Part shown: in pieces, positions 8,970 through 17,350 of the stretch
Position numbering within the stretch: position 1 is the first letter of the stretch
Layout of the letters: every line of letters starts with the position of its first letter
Assembly: GCA_030532065.1 (NCBI GenBank)
Contig: JAUNLW010000004.1
Location: forward strand, 1-64,000
From: Eubacteriales bacterium
GTDB taxonomy: Bacteria; Bacillota; Clostridia; Saccharofermentanales; DTU023
Length of the DNA stretch: 64,000 bases
Reading direction: 5' to 3'
Notes under the pieces: generated by a model
What the model saw: the letters and a program-made list of their open reading frames with translations, nothing else
What the model was told of the DNA's origin: nothing
Database searches by the model: none
Made by a program: the position numbers and the translations under genes

Positions 8970-9692
8970 CTAGCGACGAGCCAGCAAAATACGAATAGTA
9001 ATAACGATTATAATCAGAGCGACACAAATGCCGATGCCAATGTAATAGGGTGTGCGATCAACTACATAGCCTTCCTGGCGCAGCTGCTCCTCGATATAAC
9101 GCTCTTGAAGCTCCTCATCACTCAAAGACTCACCGGGCTGAGTATCAACCAAAGGCTTATCCTGCTTGAGTTGTACGGTCTGCGTAGGGGCCTGAGGCAG
9201 TTGAACTTCGCCTACTTCCGGTGCCTGGTTGGCGAGGATAGCGCCATCATCGGGCACTCCACCCACGGGATAATATTCGATAGTATAAGAATCTTCCAAG
9301 CTGCCTAAGATACGATAGTCATAACCATCCAGCTCAATATTCCTGAACTGGACCATCTTCGTGCCCATAGGCACAGCAAATTTCGCTTCCCAGCCATTGT
9401 CAGCATAGATATAAACGTCAGTCGCCATGAAAGCAATGCCATCCGGCAGAGCGGTAACAGAAATATTGGCGGGAATCGCCGCTTCGTCCACATTTTCCCA
9501 AGATACATGAAGAGGAATTTCCATTACTTCGGCAGCAGGCGGCAGCTGGTGCCGTGCCTCGAGCTCTTGCGCTTGCAGTTCTCTTGACGGCTTCCAAATC
9601 GCAGTTAGCCCGCTGCAAGCCGCGAAGCAGATTACAGCAAGCACCACAACAGCAAGACATTTGCTGAGGCAGCGTTTTATAAATGTGGGCAT
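8970..9692 (-). CDS. Uncharacterised membrane-anchored protein
   Basis: A 240-residue protein I do not recognise. The N-terminus is a signal-like segment (about residues 9-30, CLAVVVLAVICFAAC) that ends in Cys; the -3 residue is Phe, so a lipobox is only weakly supported. A central region of about 100 residues follows, predicted extracellular, then a Gln/Glu/Pro-rich linker. A C-terminal membrane helix (about 215-236) ends in RILLARR, a positive-inside anchor. This topology suits a surface-exposed protein tethered at its C-terminus. It is transcribed alone, divergently from the rnf operon, and its 3' end faces the tRNA terminator. A good promoter lies upstream. Confidence 0.75.
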   Translation of the reverse strand: MPTFIKRCLSKCLAVVVLAVICFAACSGLTAIWKPSRELQAQELEARHQLPPAAEVMEIPLHVSWENVDEAAIPANISVTALPDGIAFMATDVYIYADNGWEAKFAVPMGTKMVQFRNIELDGYDYRILGSLEDSYTIEYYPVGGVPDDGAILANQAPEVGEVQLPQAPTQTVQLKQDKPLVDTQPGESLSDEELQERYIEEQLRQEGYVVDRTPYYIGIGICVALIIIVITIRILLARR

Positions 9693-9737
9693 CCTATACC
9701 TCCGGATGACTAAAAGTGCATCTTTAATATCTGGCTA

Positions 9738-9766
9738 ATTATAACTACCTCTCGCCATTTAGTCCA
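9738..9766 (-). promoter_or_regulatory. Promoter of the membrane protein gene
   Basis: On the minus strand TGGACT (9761-9766) and a perfect TATAAT (9738-9743) are separated by 17 bases, about 45 bases upstream of the start codon. Confidence 0.65.
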
Positions 9767-9891
9767 GTGTTGACCTAAGCGCCGACCTGGCCGGCTTTAT
9801 CGCTTCGGTTCTCGCGGTAGCCAAATTAGCGGAAAAGCTTACGTAAATTTACCAAAATCAACTATTACCGGCGAGCCAGGTTTACAAAATA

Positions 9892-9900
9892 TGTTAAAAT
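9892..9900 (+). promoter_or_regulatory. Extended -10 element of the rnf operon
   Basis: TGTTAAAAT, a TGn-extended -10 box, lies 36 bases before the rnfC start codon and before the GGGAGAGGAG ribosome binding site. No strong -35 is visible at 17 bases. It is the only good -10 candidate ahead of the six-gene operon. Confidence 0.5.
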
Positions 9901-9935
9901 TATTGAGTATATTTTGAGGGAGAGGAGATTTTCAT

Positions 9936-11300
9936 ATGTCTATTTTCCAACGGCGTAATCAGGGTGTGCACCCTAACTACGCCAAACATACGAGTGGCTC
10001 AGAACTCAAGCCTCTCAATCGGATAGACCATGTTAGCATCCCTGTCAGCATGCAAATTGGACCACCTCCGAAAGCCATAGTCGCCAAGGGCGACCACGTC
10101 CAGGTTGGTCAGGTCATAGCTGAAGGTGACGCTTATATGTCAGTTCCGGTTCACGCCAGTGTTTCCGGCGAAGTTCTTGAGATCACCAGCGAAGTCCAGA
10201 GTAACGGTCGCGCTTGCCAGGTGATCAAGATAAAAAATGACAAGCGCTTTACTCCCTACGAGCAACTTGCTCCGCCCCGGGTAGAATCTAAAGAGGACTT
10301 CATCAAGGCGGTTCGCGCTGCCGGACTAGTAGGTTTGGGCGGCGCAGGTTTTCCTACACATATAAAACTCAGCCCTCCGTCTGATAAACCTATTGACTAT
10401 CTTCTAGTCAACGGCATGGAGTGCGAGCCTTATATTACCTCAGATGATTGGCTGATCCGCCACAAGGCGGCCGAGATCATGCAAGGTATTGAGGCCGTCC
10501 TCAAATGGTGTGAGATTCCCCAAGCCATTATCGGCATGGAAGATAATACACCTGAGGCCTTGATAGCCATGGAAGAAGCCTTGAAGAACAGTTCCTGTAA
10601 AGACAAGGTCAAGGTAAAAGCTCTCTCCTCCGTATATCCCCGTGGCGCGGAAAAGGTTCTGATCCGTAACTTCACCGGACGAGAAGTACCTTCCGGCGGT
10701 CTGCCTCACGACGTAGGTTGTCTGGTGCAGAACGTTGGTACTCTGCGTCAGATTGCTGAGTATCTTAATACCGGTATGCCTTTAGTTACCAGGATCATTA
10801 CCATGGCCGGACCAGCGCTCAACCGTCCCGGCATCTATGAAGTTCCCATTGGCGCTCCCATCAAAGACCTGATTGATCTGGGTGGAGGCTTGTCAAAAGT
10901 CGCGGCCAAGGTAATCATGGGTGGCCCCATGATGGGTGTGGCTGTAACCAGCCTTAACTCACCTATTCTGAAGATGAACAACGCCATCCTGGTCTTCGAC
11001 AACGAGTCTTGCGACTTAGGTGAAGAATTACCCTGCATTGGCTGCGGTCGTTGTGTGCGCGACTGCCCTATGCATCTGATTCCCACCGAGCTGGACCGTT
11101 TATCTCGTAAGTTTGACGCTGAGAATCTAATCCTCTACGGCATTGATGATTGTATGGAGTGTGGCGCCTGTAGTTATATCTGCCCTTCTAAGCGCTACCT
11201 CGTACAACATATCCGGATCGGCAAGCAGACCGTTCGTTCCTACCGGGCCGACCAGGCCGCTTTAGCCGCGGCCAACAGCAAAAAGGAGGACAAAGCCTAA
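9936..11300 (+). CDS. rnfC: Rnf complex subunit C (NADH-binding, Fe-S)
   Basis: RnfC is the peripheral subunit of the ferredoxin:NAD+ oxidoreductase that carries the NAD(H) and flavin site. The glycine-rich GLVGLGGAGFPTHIKL near residue 130 is the nucleotide/flavin-binding region. The C-terminal part has two ferredoxin-like motifs, CIGCGRCVRDCP and CMECGACSYICP, for two 4Fe-4S clusters. The length of 454 residues is normal. It is first of the operon rnfCDGEAB, the clostridial order. Its stop codon overlaps the rnfD start (TAATG), which implies translational coupling. Confidence 0.96.
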   Translation: MSIFQRRNQGVHPNYAKHTSGSELKPLNRIDHVSIPVSMQIGPPPKAIVAKGDHVQVGQVIAEGDAYMSVPVHASVSGEVLEITSEVQSNGRACQVIKIKNDKRFTPYEQLAPPRVESKEDFIKAVRAAGLVGLGGAGFPTHIKLSPPSDKPIDYLLVNGMECEPYITSDDWLIRHKAAEIMQGIEAVLKWCEIPQAIIGMEDNTPEALIAMEEALKNSSCKDKVKVKALSSVYPRGAEKVLIRNFTGREVPSGGLPHDVGCLVQNVGTLRQIAEYLNTGMPLVTRIITMAGPALNRPGIYEVPIGAPIKDLIDLGGGLSKVAAKVIMGGPMMGVAVTSLNSPILKMNNAILVFDNESCDLGEELPCIGCGRCVRDCPMHLIPTELDRLSRKFDAENLILYGIDDCMECGACSYICPSKRYLVQHIRIGKQTVRSYRADQAALAAANSKKEDKA

Positions 11301-12343
11301 TGCTAAAAGTTTCCGCTTCCCCCCATGTCCGGCATAAAGACAGTACGGCCGGTATTATGCGGGATGTATGTATCGCTTTAGTACCGGCTATTGTCGCCGC
11401 TGCCATTCTTTTTGGCACCTCCGCCATTGGCGTAATCACGGTCACGGTAGCCTCTTGCATTCTTTTCGAATATCTTAGCCGCCGCCTCATGAAGCAAGAA
11501 CAGACCATCGGCGACTGGAGTGCCGTGGTCACAGGTATTCTTCTGGCCTTCAACCTGCCTCCCACCATTCCGCTTTGGATCTGCGTAGTAGGTGCTTTCT
11601 TGGCCATCGTGGTCATCAAGCAATGGTTCGGCGGCCTGGGCCAAAACTTCCTCAACCCCGCCCTGGGCGCTAGAGTTATTCTCAGCATCTCTTTCCCTGC
11701 TGAGATGACCCACTTTGTCATGAGGCCTATCAACAGCCGCAGCGCTGATCTGATCAGCCGCGCTACGCCCTTGCGTTTTGCCGGTATGAACCCCGACGTG
11801 CTCTCTGCTCCTACCGCTACTGCCGATGGTGCCTTTGAGCCTTACAATTACCTGGATATGTTCATGGGCTTAAAGCCCGGTACGATTGGTGAAGTCTGCA
11901 TCCTCGCCTTGCTGATCGGCGTGATCTATCTCTTAGCCCGCCGCGTGATTGATCTGTATACACCACTGGCCTTTATCGCTTCTGCTCTGGTTTTTGTAGG
12001 CCTAAACGGCCAGGATCTGCTTTATCACCTTTTAAGTGGTGGCTTGATCCTGGGTGCTTTCTACATGGCTAACGACTATACCACCAGCCCCATGCGCCCC
12101 AGTGGACAGATCATTTACGGTATCGGCTGCGGCTTGCTCACCGGTCTATTCCGCGTCTTCGGAGCTGCCAGCGAAGGGGTTTCCTTTGCTATCTTACTAA
12201 TGAATATTCTCACACCTCACATCGACCACTTAACTGTTTATCGTCCTTATAAGCGTAAACAGATGGCCAAGATCAAAGCAGCGGAAGCCGCCGCGGCAGC
12301 TAAAGCCGAAGCTCCGGCCAAATCCGACGCTAAAGCTAAATAA
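11300..12343 (+). CDS. rnfD: Rnf complex subunit D (membrane flavoprotein)
   Basis: RnfD is an integral membrane subunit with covalently bound FMN. The sequence has about ten hydrophobic helices, and LISRATPLRF near residue 155 matches the family's flavin-attachment site, with Thr as the expected acceptor. GLGQNFLNPALGAR and NDYTTSPMRPSGQIIYG are family signatures. The last 30 residues form an Ala/Lys-rich cytoplasmic tail. The 347-residue length is normal. It overlaps rnfC by one base and precedes rnfG by 13 bases with AAGGAGG. Confidence 0.95.
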   Translation: MLKVSASPHVRHKDSTAGIMRDVCIALVPAIVAAAILFGTSAIGVITVTVASCILFEYLSRRLMKQEQTIGDWSAVVTGILLAFNLPPTIPLWICVVGAFLAIVVIKQWFGGLGQNFLNPALGARVILSISFPAEMTHFVMRPINSRSADLISRATPLRFAGMNPDVLSAPTATADGAFEPYNYLDMFMGLKPGTIGEVCILALLIGVIYLLARRVIDLYTPLAFIASALVFVGLNGQDLLYHLLSGGLILGAFYMANDYTTSPMRPSGQIIYGIGCGLLTGLFRVFGAASEGVSFAILLMNILTPHIDHLTVYRPYKRKQMAKIKAAEAAAAAKAEAPAKSDAKAK

Positions 12344-12356
12344 GGAGGAAGTAGCA

Positions 12357-12962
12357 ATGAAAGCCAAAATCGATTCTAAATTACTGCCTCTCTTGGTCTT
12401 GGCGCTTGTAGTACTGATCAGTACCGCACTGCTGGCGATTACTAACGAGATCACGATGCCAGCCAGAGAAGCTCAGGCTCAGCAAAGGATTTTAGCCTCT
12501 AAGCAGAAGATTTTCCCTGAGGCCGTAGATTTTAAAGCAATGACTATCGCCGATGACTACGCGGATAAAATCCTGTCACTGGAAGAAGCTTTTGGCGCCG
12601 ATAACCAGAGTATCGGCTATCTGATCTATACCGAGTCTTCAGGCTACGGTGGCCAGGTTGGTTCCTACTTTGGGCTTTCTCATAAGGGTGAGATCGTAGG
12701 TATTGATATGCCGTCCAACTCTGAGACGCCTGGTCTGGGCCAACGCGTGCGTGAAGAAGCTTTCTACAGTCAAGCTCTGGGCTACACAGCTGATTACCGC
12801 TTTGCCCTGGGTTCTAACAAGCCTAAATTGGAAGAGGGGCAGCAGGCAGCCAATATTGACGCTGTCTCCAGCGCCACCGTTTCCTCTACGGCCTTTACCA
12901 ATAATCTGAACACCTGCCTCGACTTCTATCAGGCCGAGCTGCAAGACGCAGGAAAGGAGTAA
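12357..12962 (+). CDS. rnfG: Rnf complex subunit G (FMN-binding)
   Basis: RnfG is anchored by one N-terminal helix (about residues 8-28) and exposes an FMN-binding domain on the outer side of the membrane. The motif DAVSSATVSSTAF near residue 170 corresponds to the S/T-x-A-T flavinylation site, where Thr carries FMN by a phosphoester bond. Other family features are GYGGQVGSYFGLS and ETPGLGQRV. The 201-residue length is normal. It lies between rnfD and rnfE, spaced by 13 and 6 bases. Confidence 0.95.
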   Translation: MKAKIDSKLLPLLVLALVVLISTALLAITNEITMPAREAQAQQRILASKQKIFPEAVDFKAMTIADDYADKILSLEEAFGADNQSIGYLIYTESSGYGGQVGSYFGLSHKGEIVGIDMPSNSETPGLGQRVREEAFYSQALGYTADYRFALGSNKPKLEEGQQAANIDAVSSATVSSTAFTNNLNTCLDFYQAELQDAGKE

Positions 12963-12968
12963 AAGCAA

Positions 12969-13892
12969 ATGGAAGCCAATACTAAAGAACGCGTTCCCGC
13001 TAAACGTTACTGGGATGAGTTCACTAAGGGCATTCTGAAACAGAACCCCCTGCTTGTCCTTATTTTGGGCACCTGCCCTTCTCTGGCTGTAACTACCAGC
13101 CTCATCAATGGCTTAGGCATGGGACTGGCTGCTACTTTTGTCTTAGTTTGCTCCAACGTCGTTATTTCTGCCTTGAGAAAGGTCATTCCCGATAAGGTGC
13201 GTATACCTTGTTTCATTACCGTCATCGCCTCTTTCGTAACCATTCTTCGCTTCATCCTGGAAGCTTATCTGCCCAGCCTCAATGATGCCTTGGGTATCTT
13301 TATCCCCTTGATCACTGTTAACTGCATCATTCTGGGCCGCGCCGAAGCCTTTGCCAGTAAGAACACCATCGGCCTTTCCGCTTTAGACGGACTGGGCATG
13401 GGACTGGGCTTCACTCTGGCCCTGGTAGTTATCGGTGGTCTCCGCGAGATCTTAGGTAACGGTTCTATTGCCGGTTACAGCCTGCCCTTCATTGGTGGAG
13501 ACAATGTACTCCAGCCCATGTTGATGTTTGTCATGCCTCCGGGCGGTTTTATCATCTTCGGTATGGTTATTGCCCTGGCTCTGGCCTTAAGCCGCAAATT
13601 CTACGCTAAGCATCCGGATGAGGCTGTGGAAGCCCGCGTCACTATCGGAGCTTCTTGCGATGATTGCGGCATGTCTTCTTATTGCGCGGCCATGGAGAAC
13701 GTGACCAGCGCCACTGTGGAAAAGCCCGTGTCAGGTAAAGAAAGCAAAGATGCTGCTCAAGTAGCAGACGCTGGTACTACAAGCAAACCCGCAGAACCCA
13801 AAGCAGATGAAGTGGAGGCCAAACAGGCCAGTGCCGCTGAGCCTGCGGAAGCCGCGGAACCGGCAGAGCCTGTAGAGAACAAGGAGGTGTAG
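12969..13892 (+). CDS. rnfE: Rnf complex subunit E with extended C-terminal tail
   Basis: RnfE is one of the two related membrane subunits that form the core of the pump. Six hydrophobic helices span about residues 20-205, with GLGMGLGFTLALVVIGGLRE typical of the family. At 307 residues it is roughly 90 longer than most homologues I know. After the last helix comes CDDCGMSSYCAAM, three closely spaced cysteines (near residues 223-232), and then a tail of about 65 residues rich in Ala, Glu, Pro and Lys. The tail may bind a partner or metal; its role is unknown. The stop overlaps the ribosome binding region of rnfA. Confidence 0.93.
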   Translation: MEANTKERVPAKRYWDEFTKGILKQNPLLVLILGTCPSLAVTTSLINGLGMGLAATFVLVCSNVVISALRKVIPDKVRIPCFITVIASFVTILRFILEAYLPSLNDALGIFIPLITVNCIILGRAEAFASKNTIGLSALDGLGMGLGFTLALVVIGGLREILGNGSIAGYSLPFIGGDNVLQPMLMFVMPPGGFIIFGMVIALALALSRKFYAKHPDEAVEARVTIGASCDDCGMSSYCAAMENVTSATVEKPVSGKESKDAAQVADAGTTSKPAEPKADEVEAKQASAAEPAEAAEPAEPVENKEV

Positions 13893-13893
13893 T

Positions 13894-14484
13894 ATGCAAA
13901 ACTTAGCGATGATCCTGTTTAGCGTAATTCTCGTAGACAACCTGGTCCTGTCGCAGTTCCTGGGCATCTGCTCTTTTATCGGACTGACCAAGAACCTGAA
14001 GAGCTCCATGGGCATGAGCCTGGCGGTCACCTTCGTAATGGTGGTATCGGCCGCTATTACCTGGCCGATTTATTTCTACATTCTCGCGCCTCTGGGCCTG
14101 CAATATTTAGACAACCTGGTCTTTATCCTGGTTATCGCCTCAACGGTACAGATCATTGAGGCAATCATCCACAAGACCGCTCCGGCTCTCTACGACTCCA
14201 TGGGTATTTTCTTGCCCTTGATCACGACCAACTGCGCCATCCTCGGCATCATGTTCGTCAACATTGAGAGCTCCTATAACTTTGTCGAAGCTTTAGTCAA
14301 TGGCCTCGGTGCCGGTCTGGGCTATATGCTGGCTATGTTCCTCTTCACCGGCGTTCGCCAGAAGATCGAAGATGCCAACCCGCCCAAATTTCTGCAAGGC
14401 TTACCCATCACCCTGATTGCCGCCGGACTGGTTTCCATGTCCTTCTTCGGCTTCAAGGGTCTGATTGAGAACTTGTTTGGTTAA
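13894..14484 (+). CDS. rnfA: Rnf complex subunit A
   Basis: RnfA is the second core membrane subunit, homologous to RnfE in inverted topology. Its 196 residues form six helices, beginning with ILVDNLVLSQFLGICSFIG and including LPLITTNCAILG, both family signatures. The conserved Cys residues in these two motifs are those that bind a 2Fe-2S cluster between RnfA and RnfE in related Rnf/Nqr structures. It starts one base after the rnfE stop, with AAGGAGGTG inside the end of rnfE. Confidence 0.95.
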   Translation: MQNLAMILFSVILVDNLVLSQFLGICSFIGLTKNLKSSMGMSLAVTFVMVVSAAITWPIYFYILAPLGLQYLDNLVFILVIASTVQIIEAIIHKTAPALYDSMGIFLPLITTNCAILGIMFVNIESSYNFVEALVNGLGAGLGYMLAMFLFTGVRQKIEDANPPKFLQGLPITLIAAGLVSMSFFGFKGLIENLFG

Positions 14485-14497
14485 GGAGGATAATGTA

Positions 14498-15337
14498 ATG
14501 TCAGTCTTTAACCTTTTAACTTTGCCTTTGCAACTGGCTGTAATGGACGTTGTTGTGGCTATTCTCATCGTTACCGGTATTGCCATCGTCATGGGCGCGC
14601 TTATCTTGATCGTCTTCCACTTCTTCTCCGTGCAGGGAGATACACGTGAGGAAGAGATCGTTGAGCTCCTGCCTGGCGTTAACTGCGGCGGCTGTGGTTA
14701 TTCCGGCTGCCAAGCCTACGCCGCGGCTCTAGCTAGCGAGAAAGACACCGACCTCAGTCGTTGTACGGCCGGTGGTCAGGAAACAGCCAACTCTTTGGCT
14801 CATTACTTTGGCCACGCGGCTGCTAAGTTCGTACCGAAGATGGCTATCGTACATTGCCAGGGTTCACAAGATCAGGTACGGGTAAAATACCAGTACACAG
14901 GTTCCATGGATTGCCGTACAGCCACCGAACTTTTCGGCGGCCCCGGTTCTTGCGCTTATGGCTGCCTGGGCTACGGTGACTGCTACCGAGCCTGTAAATA
15001 CGATGCCATTACGATTGACAATGGTCTGGCTCATATCCATCCGGAAAAATGTATCGCCTGCGGGGCCTGCGTTAAGGCTTGCCCGCGTCATCTGATCCAA
15101 ATTGAGCCAAAGTACTCTGACCTTTACACTGTCAGATGTATGAACCCGGAACCAGGCGCCAGTGTACGTCAGTCCTGTAATATTGGCTGCATCGGTTGCG
15201 GACTTTGCGTCAAGAACTGCCCTTCAGAAGCCATCCATATGGAAGAGAAGCGAGCAGTCATTGATGTAGACAAGTGCACGCATTGCAACCGCTGCTATGA
15301 GGTCTGTCCCACCAAAGCCATTGTCAAAGGCTTGTAA
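14498..15337 (+). CDS. rnfB: Rnf complex subunit B (ferredoxin-oxidising Fe-S)
   Basis: RnfB accepts electrons from reduced ferredoxin. One N-terminal helix (about residues 10-35) anchors it. The 4Fe-4S domain motif LPGVNCGGCGYSGCQAYA follows near residue 55. The C-terminal half has several CxxCxxC ferredoxin motifs, including CIACGACVKACP, CIGCGLCVKNCP and CTHCNRCYEVCP. I chose ATG 14498 because AAGGAGG lies eight bases upstream; an earlier in-frame TTG at 14465 lies within rnfA. The 279-residue length is normal. It is the last gene of the rnf operon, and no terminator separates it from rpmB. Confidence 0.96.
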   Translation: MSVFNLLTLPLQLAVMDVVVAILIVTGIAIVMGALILIVFHFFSVQGDTREEEIVELLPGVNCGGCGYSGCQAYAAALASEKDTDLSRCTAGGQETANSLAHYFGHAAAKFVPKMAIVHCQGSQDQVRVKYQYTGSMDCRTATELFGGPGSCAYGCLGYGDCYRACKYDAITIDNGLAHIHPEKCIACGACVKACPRHLIQIEPKYSDLYTVRCMNPEPGASVRQSCNIGCIGCGLCVKNCPSEAIHMEEKRAVIDVDKCTHCNRCYEVCPTKAIVKGL

Positions 15338-15343
15338 TTAGCC

Positions 15344-15372
15344 TTGCACATCAACAGCCGCTGTGTTAGAAT
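15344..15372 (+). promoter_or_regulatory. Promoter of rpmB
   Basis: TTGCAC (15344-15349) and TAGAAT (15367-15372) are separated by 17 bases, and the -10 box is preceded by TGT, giving an extended -10. It lies just after the rnfB stop and 96 bases before rpmB. Confidence 0.7.
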
Positions 15373-15467
15373 TTCTAAGCTATGCAGCAATGGAACGCTC
15401 AATTGGCATTATGAGTACCTGTGTACAGGTGCCCCACTATAGATAAGCAAGCTAGGAGGTGTTGGTC

Positions 15468-15665
15468 ATGCCTAAATGTGAGATTTGCAATAAATCCATT
15501 AACTACGGACGGAAAATTTCTATTACCCGTTCTCAAGTAGCACGTAGAGCAAAAAGCAAACAAAAAGCTAACGTAAAGCGCGTCCGTGTCATAAAAGACG
15601 GTACGCCTCAGAGAATGTATATCTGCACACGCTGCCTCCGAGCTGGCGCTGCGCATAATCTCTAG
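15468..15665 (+). CDS. rpmB: 50S ribosomal protein L28
   Basis: L28 is a small protein of the large ribosomal subunit. The 65-residue sequence begins MPKCEICNKS and has a second pair CTRCLRAG, so it is the zinc-binding (C+) form with two CxxC pairs. NYGRKISITRSQVARR and the basic centre are typical. ATG 15468 has AGGAGGT upstream; a GTG at 15459 overlaps that site and is unlikely. The gene has its own promoter and a strong terminator, so it is independent of the rnf operon. Standalone rpmB is common. Confidence 0.96.
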   Translation: MPKCEICNKSINYGRKISITRSQVARRAKSKQKANVKRVRVIKDGTPQRMYICTRCLRAGAAHNL

Positions 15666-15705
15666 AGCTAAATTAGCTTTTAGTTTTTACCTTTCTTACT
15701 CTCAT

Positions 15706-15740
15706 AAAAAACCTCCGATCAGCTTGGTCGGAGGTTTTTT
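15706..15740. terminator. Bidirectional intrinsic terminator
   Basis: AAAAAACCTCCGA pairs with TCGGAGGTTTTTT around a nine-base loop, with A-run and T-run on both flanks. It ends rpmB on the plus strand and the 15773-16921 gene on the minus strand. Confidence 0.92.
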
Positions 15741-15772
15741 ATTATGCTCAGTTTATCTAAAGAACTACTCGG

Positions 15773-16921
15773 TTATTGTCCTGCTTCCGGAAAATAACGT
15801 CGTACTGTAACCAGGCGCGATAAGAGATCACTTTCCCGATTGAGGTCACGCAGGTTCAGACTCGAATCATTGACGAGGCAGGTCAGAGCCTGACCCTCTT
15901 CCAGGATAATAGCAGCCCGATCTATCTTGCGCTTATCCTGCCCATCATGGAAAAAGAGTATATCGCCGGTCTGGAGCAGATTGACTCTAATCTGACCAGT
16001 TGTGGGATCTTTGACGGTGGTAACCGCCTGGCCGGCCTCTGCCTGACGCTGCAGGTCACGCGGCACGTCCAGGCCATTGATCTTAGCAGAGATAAAGATC
16101 ACGCCCGCCATATCCGCGCCTTCTTTGGCCAGGCCACCTGGTACGTAAGGGCTGCGGTAGAAGTTCATCGCTGAACTGGCGAAAAGGCCCGCGGCGCGTT
16201 CAGGTACCGGTATGGCTTCTGTTGGCTCAAAAACCCGTACACCATTATTACTGATCCAACCGACTTGTCCCTGAGGTAGACGCAAACAGATTACCTGCTC
16301 TGAGCGATAGTCATAATAGAGCGTACTGCCCATGGGGGCTCTAAATAACAGATAACCGTTTCTGGTATGGCTCATAACCCTGGTTGAAGGGCCAAAAACC
16401 ACCGCTTTCCCCAAGGCTTCGTTTGGGTCAACAGCTGCCAAATCGGTAGATAAGTAGCTTAACTCACACCAGGCCTGGTAACTGTCTTCTGCCAGCTCTA
16501 TTTTTACCCAGCCAGTTGGTCCTTCCTCAATCACTGTGGCTACTTCGCCATAGAGAGCGGTACTGGTACGCAAGGCTTGGCGTTGTGGCTCAGCATAAAG
16601 CGGACAAGGTCCTCCTTTGATAACCACCTGGCCTGACAGAGCTACCGCTTCCAGTTCTGCTTGTTCTTCCACATCGGCATCGGTTGCTTCCGGGATTTCA
16701 GCAGGCCCTCTAAACAGCCTGGGTATGATAAATAAGATCAACAAAAGGCAAACCAAACTGGCCAAAAGCGGTGTCAGCCAGGGAGGTCTCTCACCTTTAT
16801 TGTGGATATAGATCTGCTTGTTAAAGAACTTATCCTTATCCCTGTCCTGGCTCAGCACCTGTGGATTTCCAGAAGATTTAGAGTCTAGCCTCGCCTTATC
16901 CGCGGATTTTTTCTGACTCAA
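15773..16921 (-). CDS. Membrane-anchored SH3 protein with degenerate NlpC/P60 domain
   Basis: A 382-residue protein. A charged cytoplasmic N-terminus is followed by one membrane helix (about residues 48-68). Two SH3b-like segments follow, near residues 95-155 and 170-230. The C-terminal 130 residues follow the NlpC/P60 fold pattern: YRSPYVPGGLAKEGADMAG, then LDVPRDLQRQAEAGQAV and TGDILFFHDG. In active enzymes the motif is DCSG; here Cys is replaced by Met (near residue 269). The usual HVGIY motif reads RAAIIL, so the catalytic His is also absent. It is probably a wall-binding pseudo-enzyme. The start codon overlaps the end of acpS by 26 bases. Confidence 0.75.
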   Translation of the reverse strand: MSQKKSADKARLDSKSSGNPQVLSQDRDKDKFFNKQIYIHNKGERPPWLTPLLASLVCLLLILFIIPRLFRGPAEIPEATDADVEEQAELEAVALSGQVVIKGGPCPLYAEPQRQALRTSTALYGEVATVIEEGPTGWVKIELAEDSYQAWCELSYLSTDLAAVDPNEALGKAVVFGPSTRVMSHTRNGYLLFRAPMGSTLYYDYRSEQVICLRLPQGQVGWISNNGVRVFEPTEAIPVPERAAGLFASSAMNFYRSPYVPGGLAKEGADMAGVIFISAKINGLDVPRDLQRQAEAGQAVTTVKDPTTGQIRVNLLQTGDILFFHDGQDKRKIDRAAIILEEGQALTCLVNDSSLNLRDLNRESDLLSRLVTVRRYFPEAGQ

Positions 16922-17348
16922 CTTCCACCTCCTCTGGTAATTCTTCTAAGACCAACACACAAATGGCAGAGGCCAGTCCTGCCTCATGGCTGATAGAAAG
17001 GCTGGACTCTGCCATACGGCAAGGCGGTAGCTCCAGCAGGCCCTGGGCAAGGAGTCGGTCCAGTTCTCGCGTCCAGCTGTAATAAGGCGCTCCTCGCTTA
17101 CTGTATAAGATTTCCACATCCTGTAAGCCAGGACCACCCACTAAGCCCAGTCCGGTTCCCAGGGCTTTGAAAAAGGCTTCTTTTGCCGCGAAGATCCCGG
17201 CCCAGTGTTCCGGTCGTTCGTGTCGTTCGTGACGCAGAGCAAGCTCTCGCTCAGTGCAGACTCGCTCTAAGCGTCGCTCCAAGCGCTCCGAATCTAAAGC
17301 GGCAAAGCGTTCTACTGCAACCAGATCTGTTCCGCAGCGGATCAGCAT
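16896..17348 (-). CDS. acpS: Holo-[acyl-carrier-protein] synthase
   Basis: AcpS transfers 4'-phosphopantetheine from CoA to the serine of acyl carrier protein, enabling fatty acid synthesis. The motif GTDLVAVERF near residue 6 supplies the metal-binding Asp, and WAGIFAAKEAFFKALGTGLG supplies the Glu and Lys of the active site. The C-terminal LSISHEAGLASAICVL is typical. The length of 150 is slightly above the usual 120-130 because of a charged tail. It lies two bases after the helicase-loader stop and overlaps the next gene, so the three are probably one transcript. It is the housekeeping enzyme, distinct from the broken Sfp-type gene at 36.2-36.8 kb. Confidence 0.94.
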   Translation of the reverse strand: MLIRCGTDLVAVERFAALDSERLERRLERVCTERELALRHERHERPEHWAGIFAAKEAFFKALGTGLGLVGGPGLQDVEILYSKRGAPYYSWTRELDRLLAQGLLELPPCRMAESSLSISHEAGLASAICVLVLEELPEEVEVESEKIRG

Positions 17349-17350
17349 AA

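Noticed and set aside
8748-9308. Open frame of 186 codons on the plus strand
   Set aside because: It runs through the tRNA-Arg gene, its terminator and the antisense of the membrane protein gene, and has no family resemblance.
14465-14497. Earlier TTG start for rnfB
   Set aside because: It lies in the end of rnfA without a binding site, while ATG 14498 has AAGGAGG at good spacing and matches family N-termini.
16896-16921. 26-base overlap of acpS and the SH3 protein considered as a frameshifted fusion
   Set aside because: Both proteins are complete with normal family ends, so this is ordinary gene overlap.
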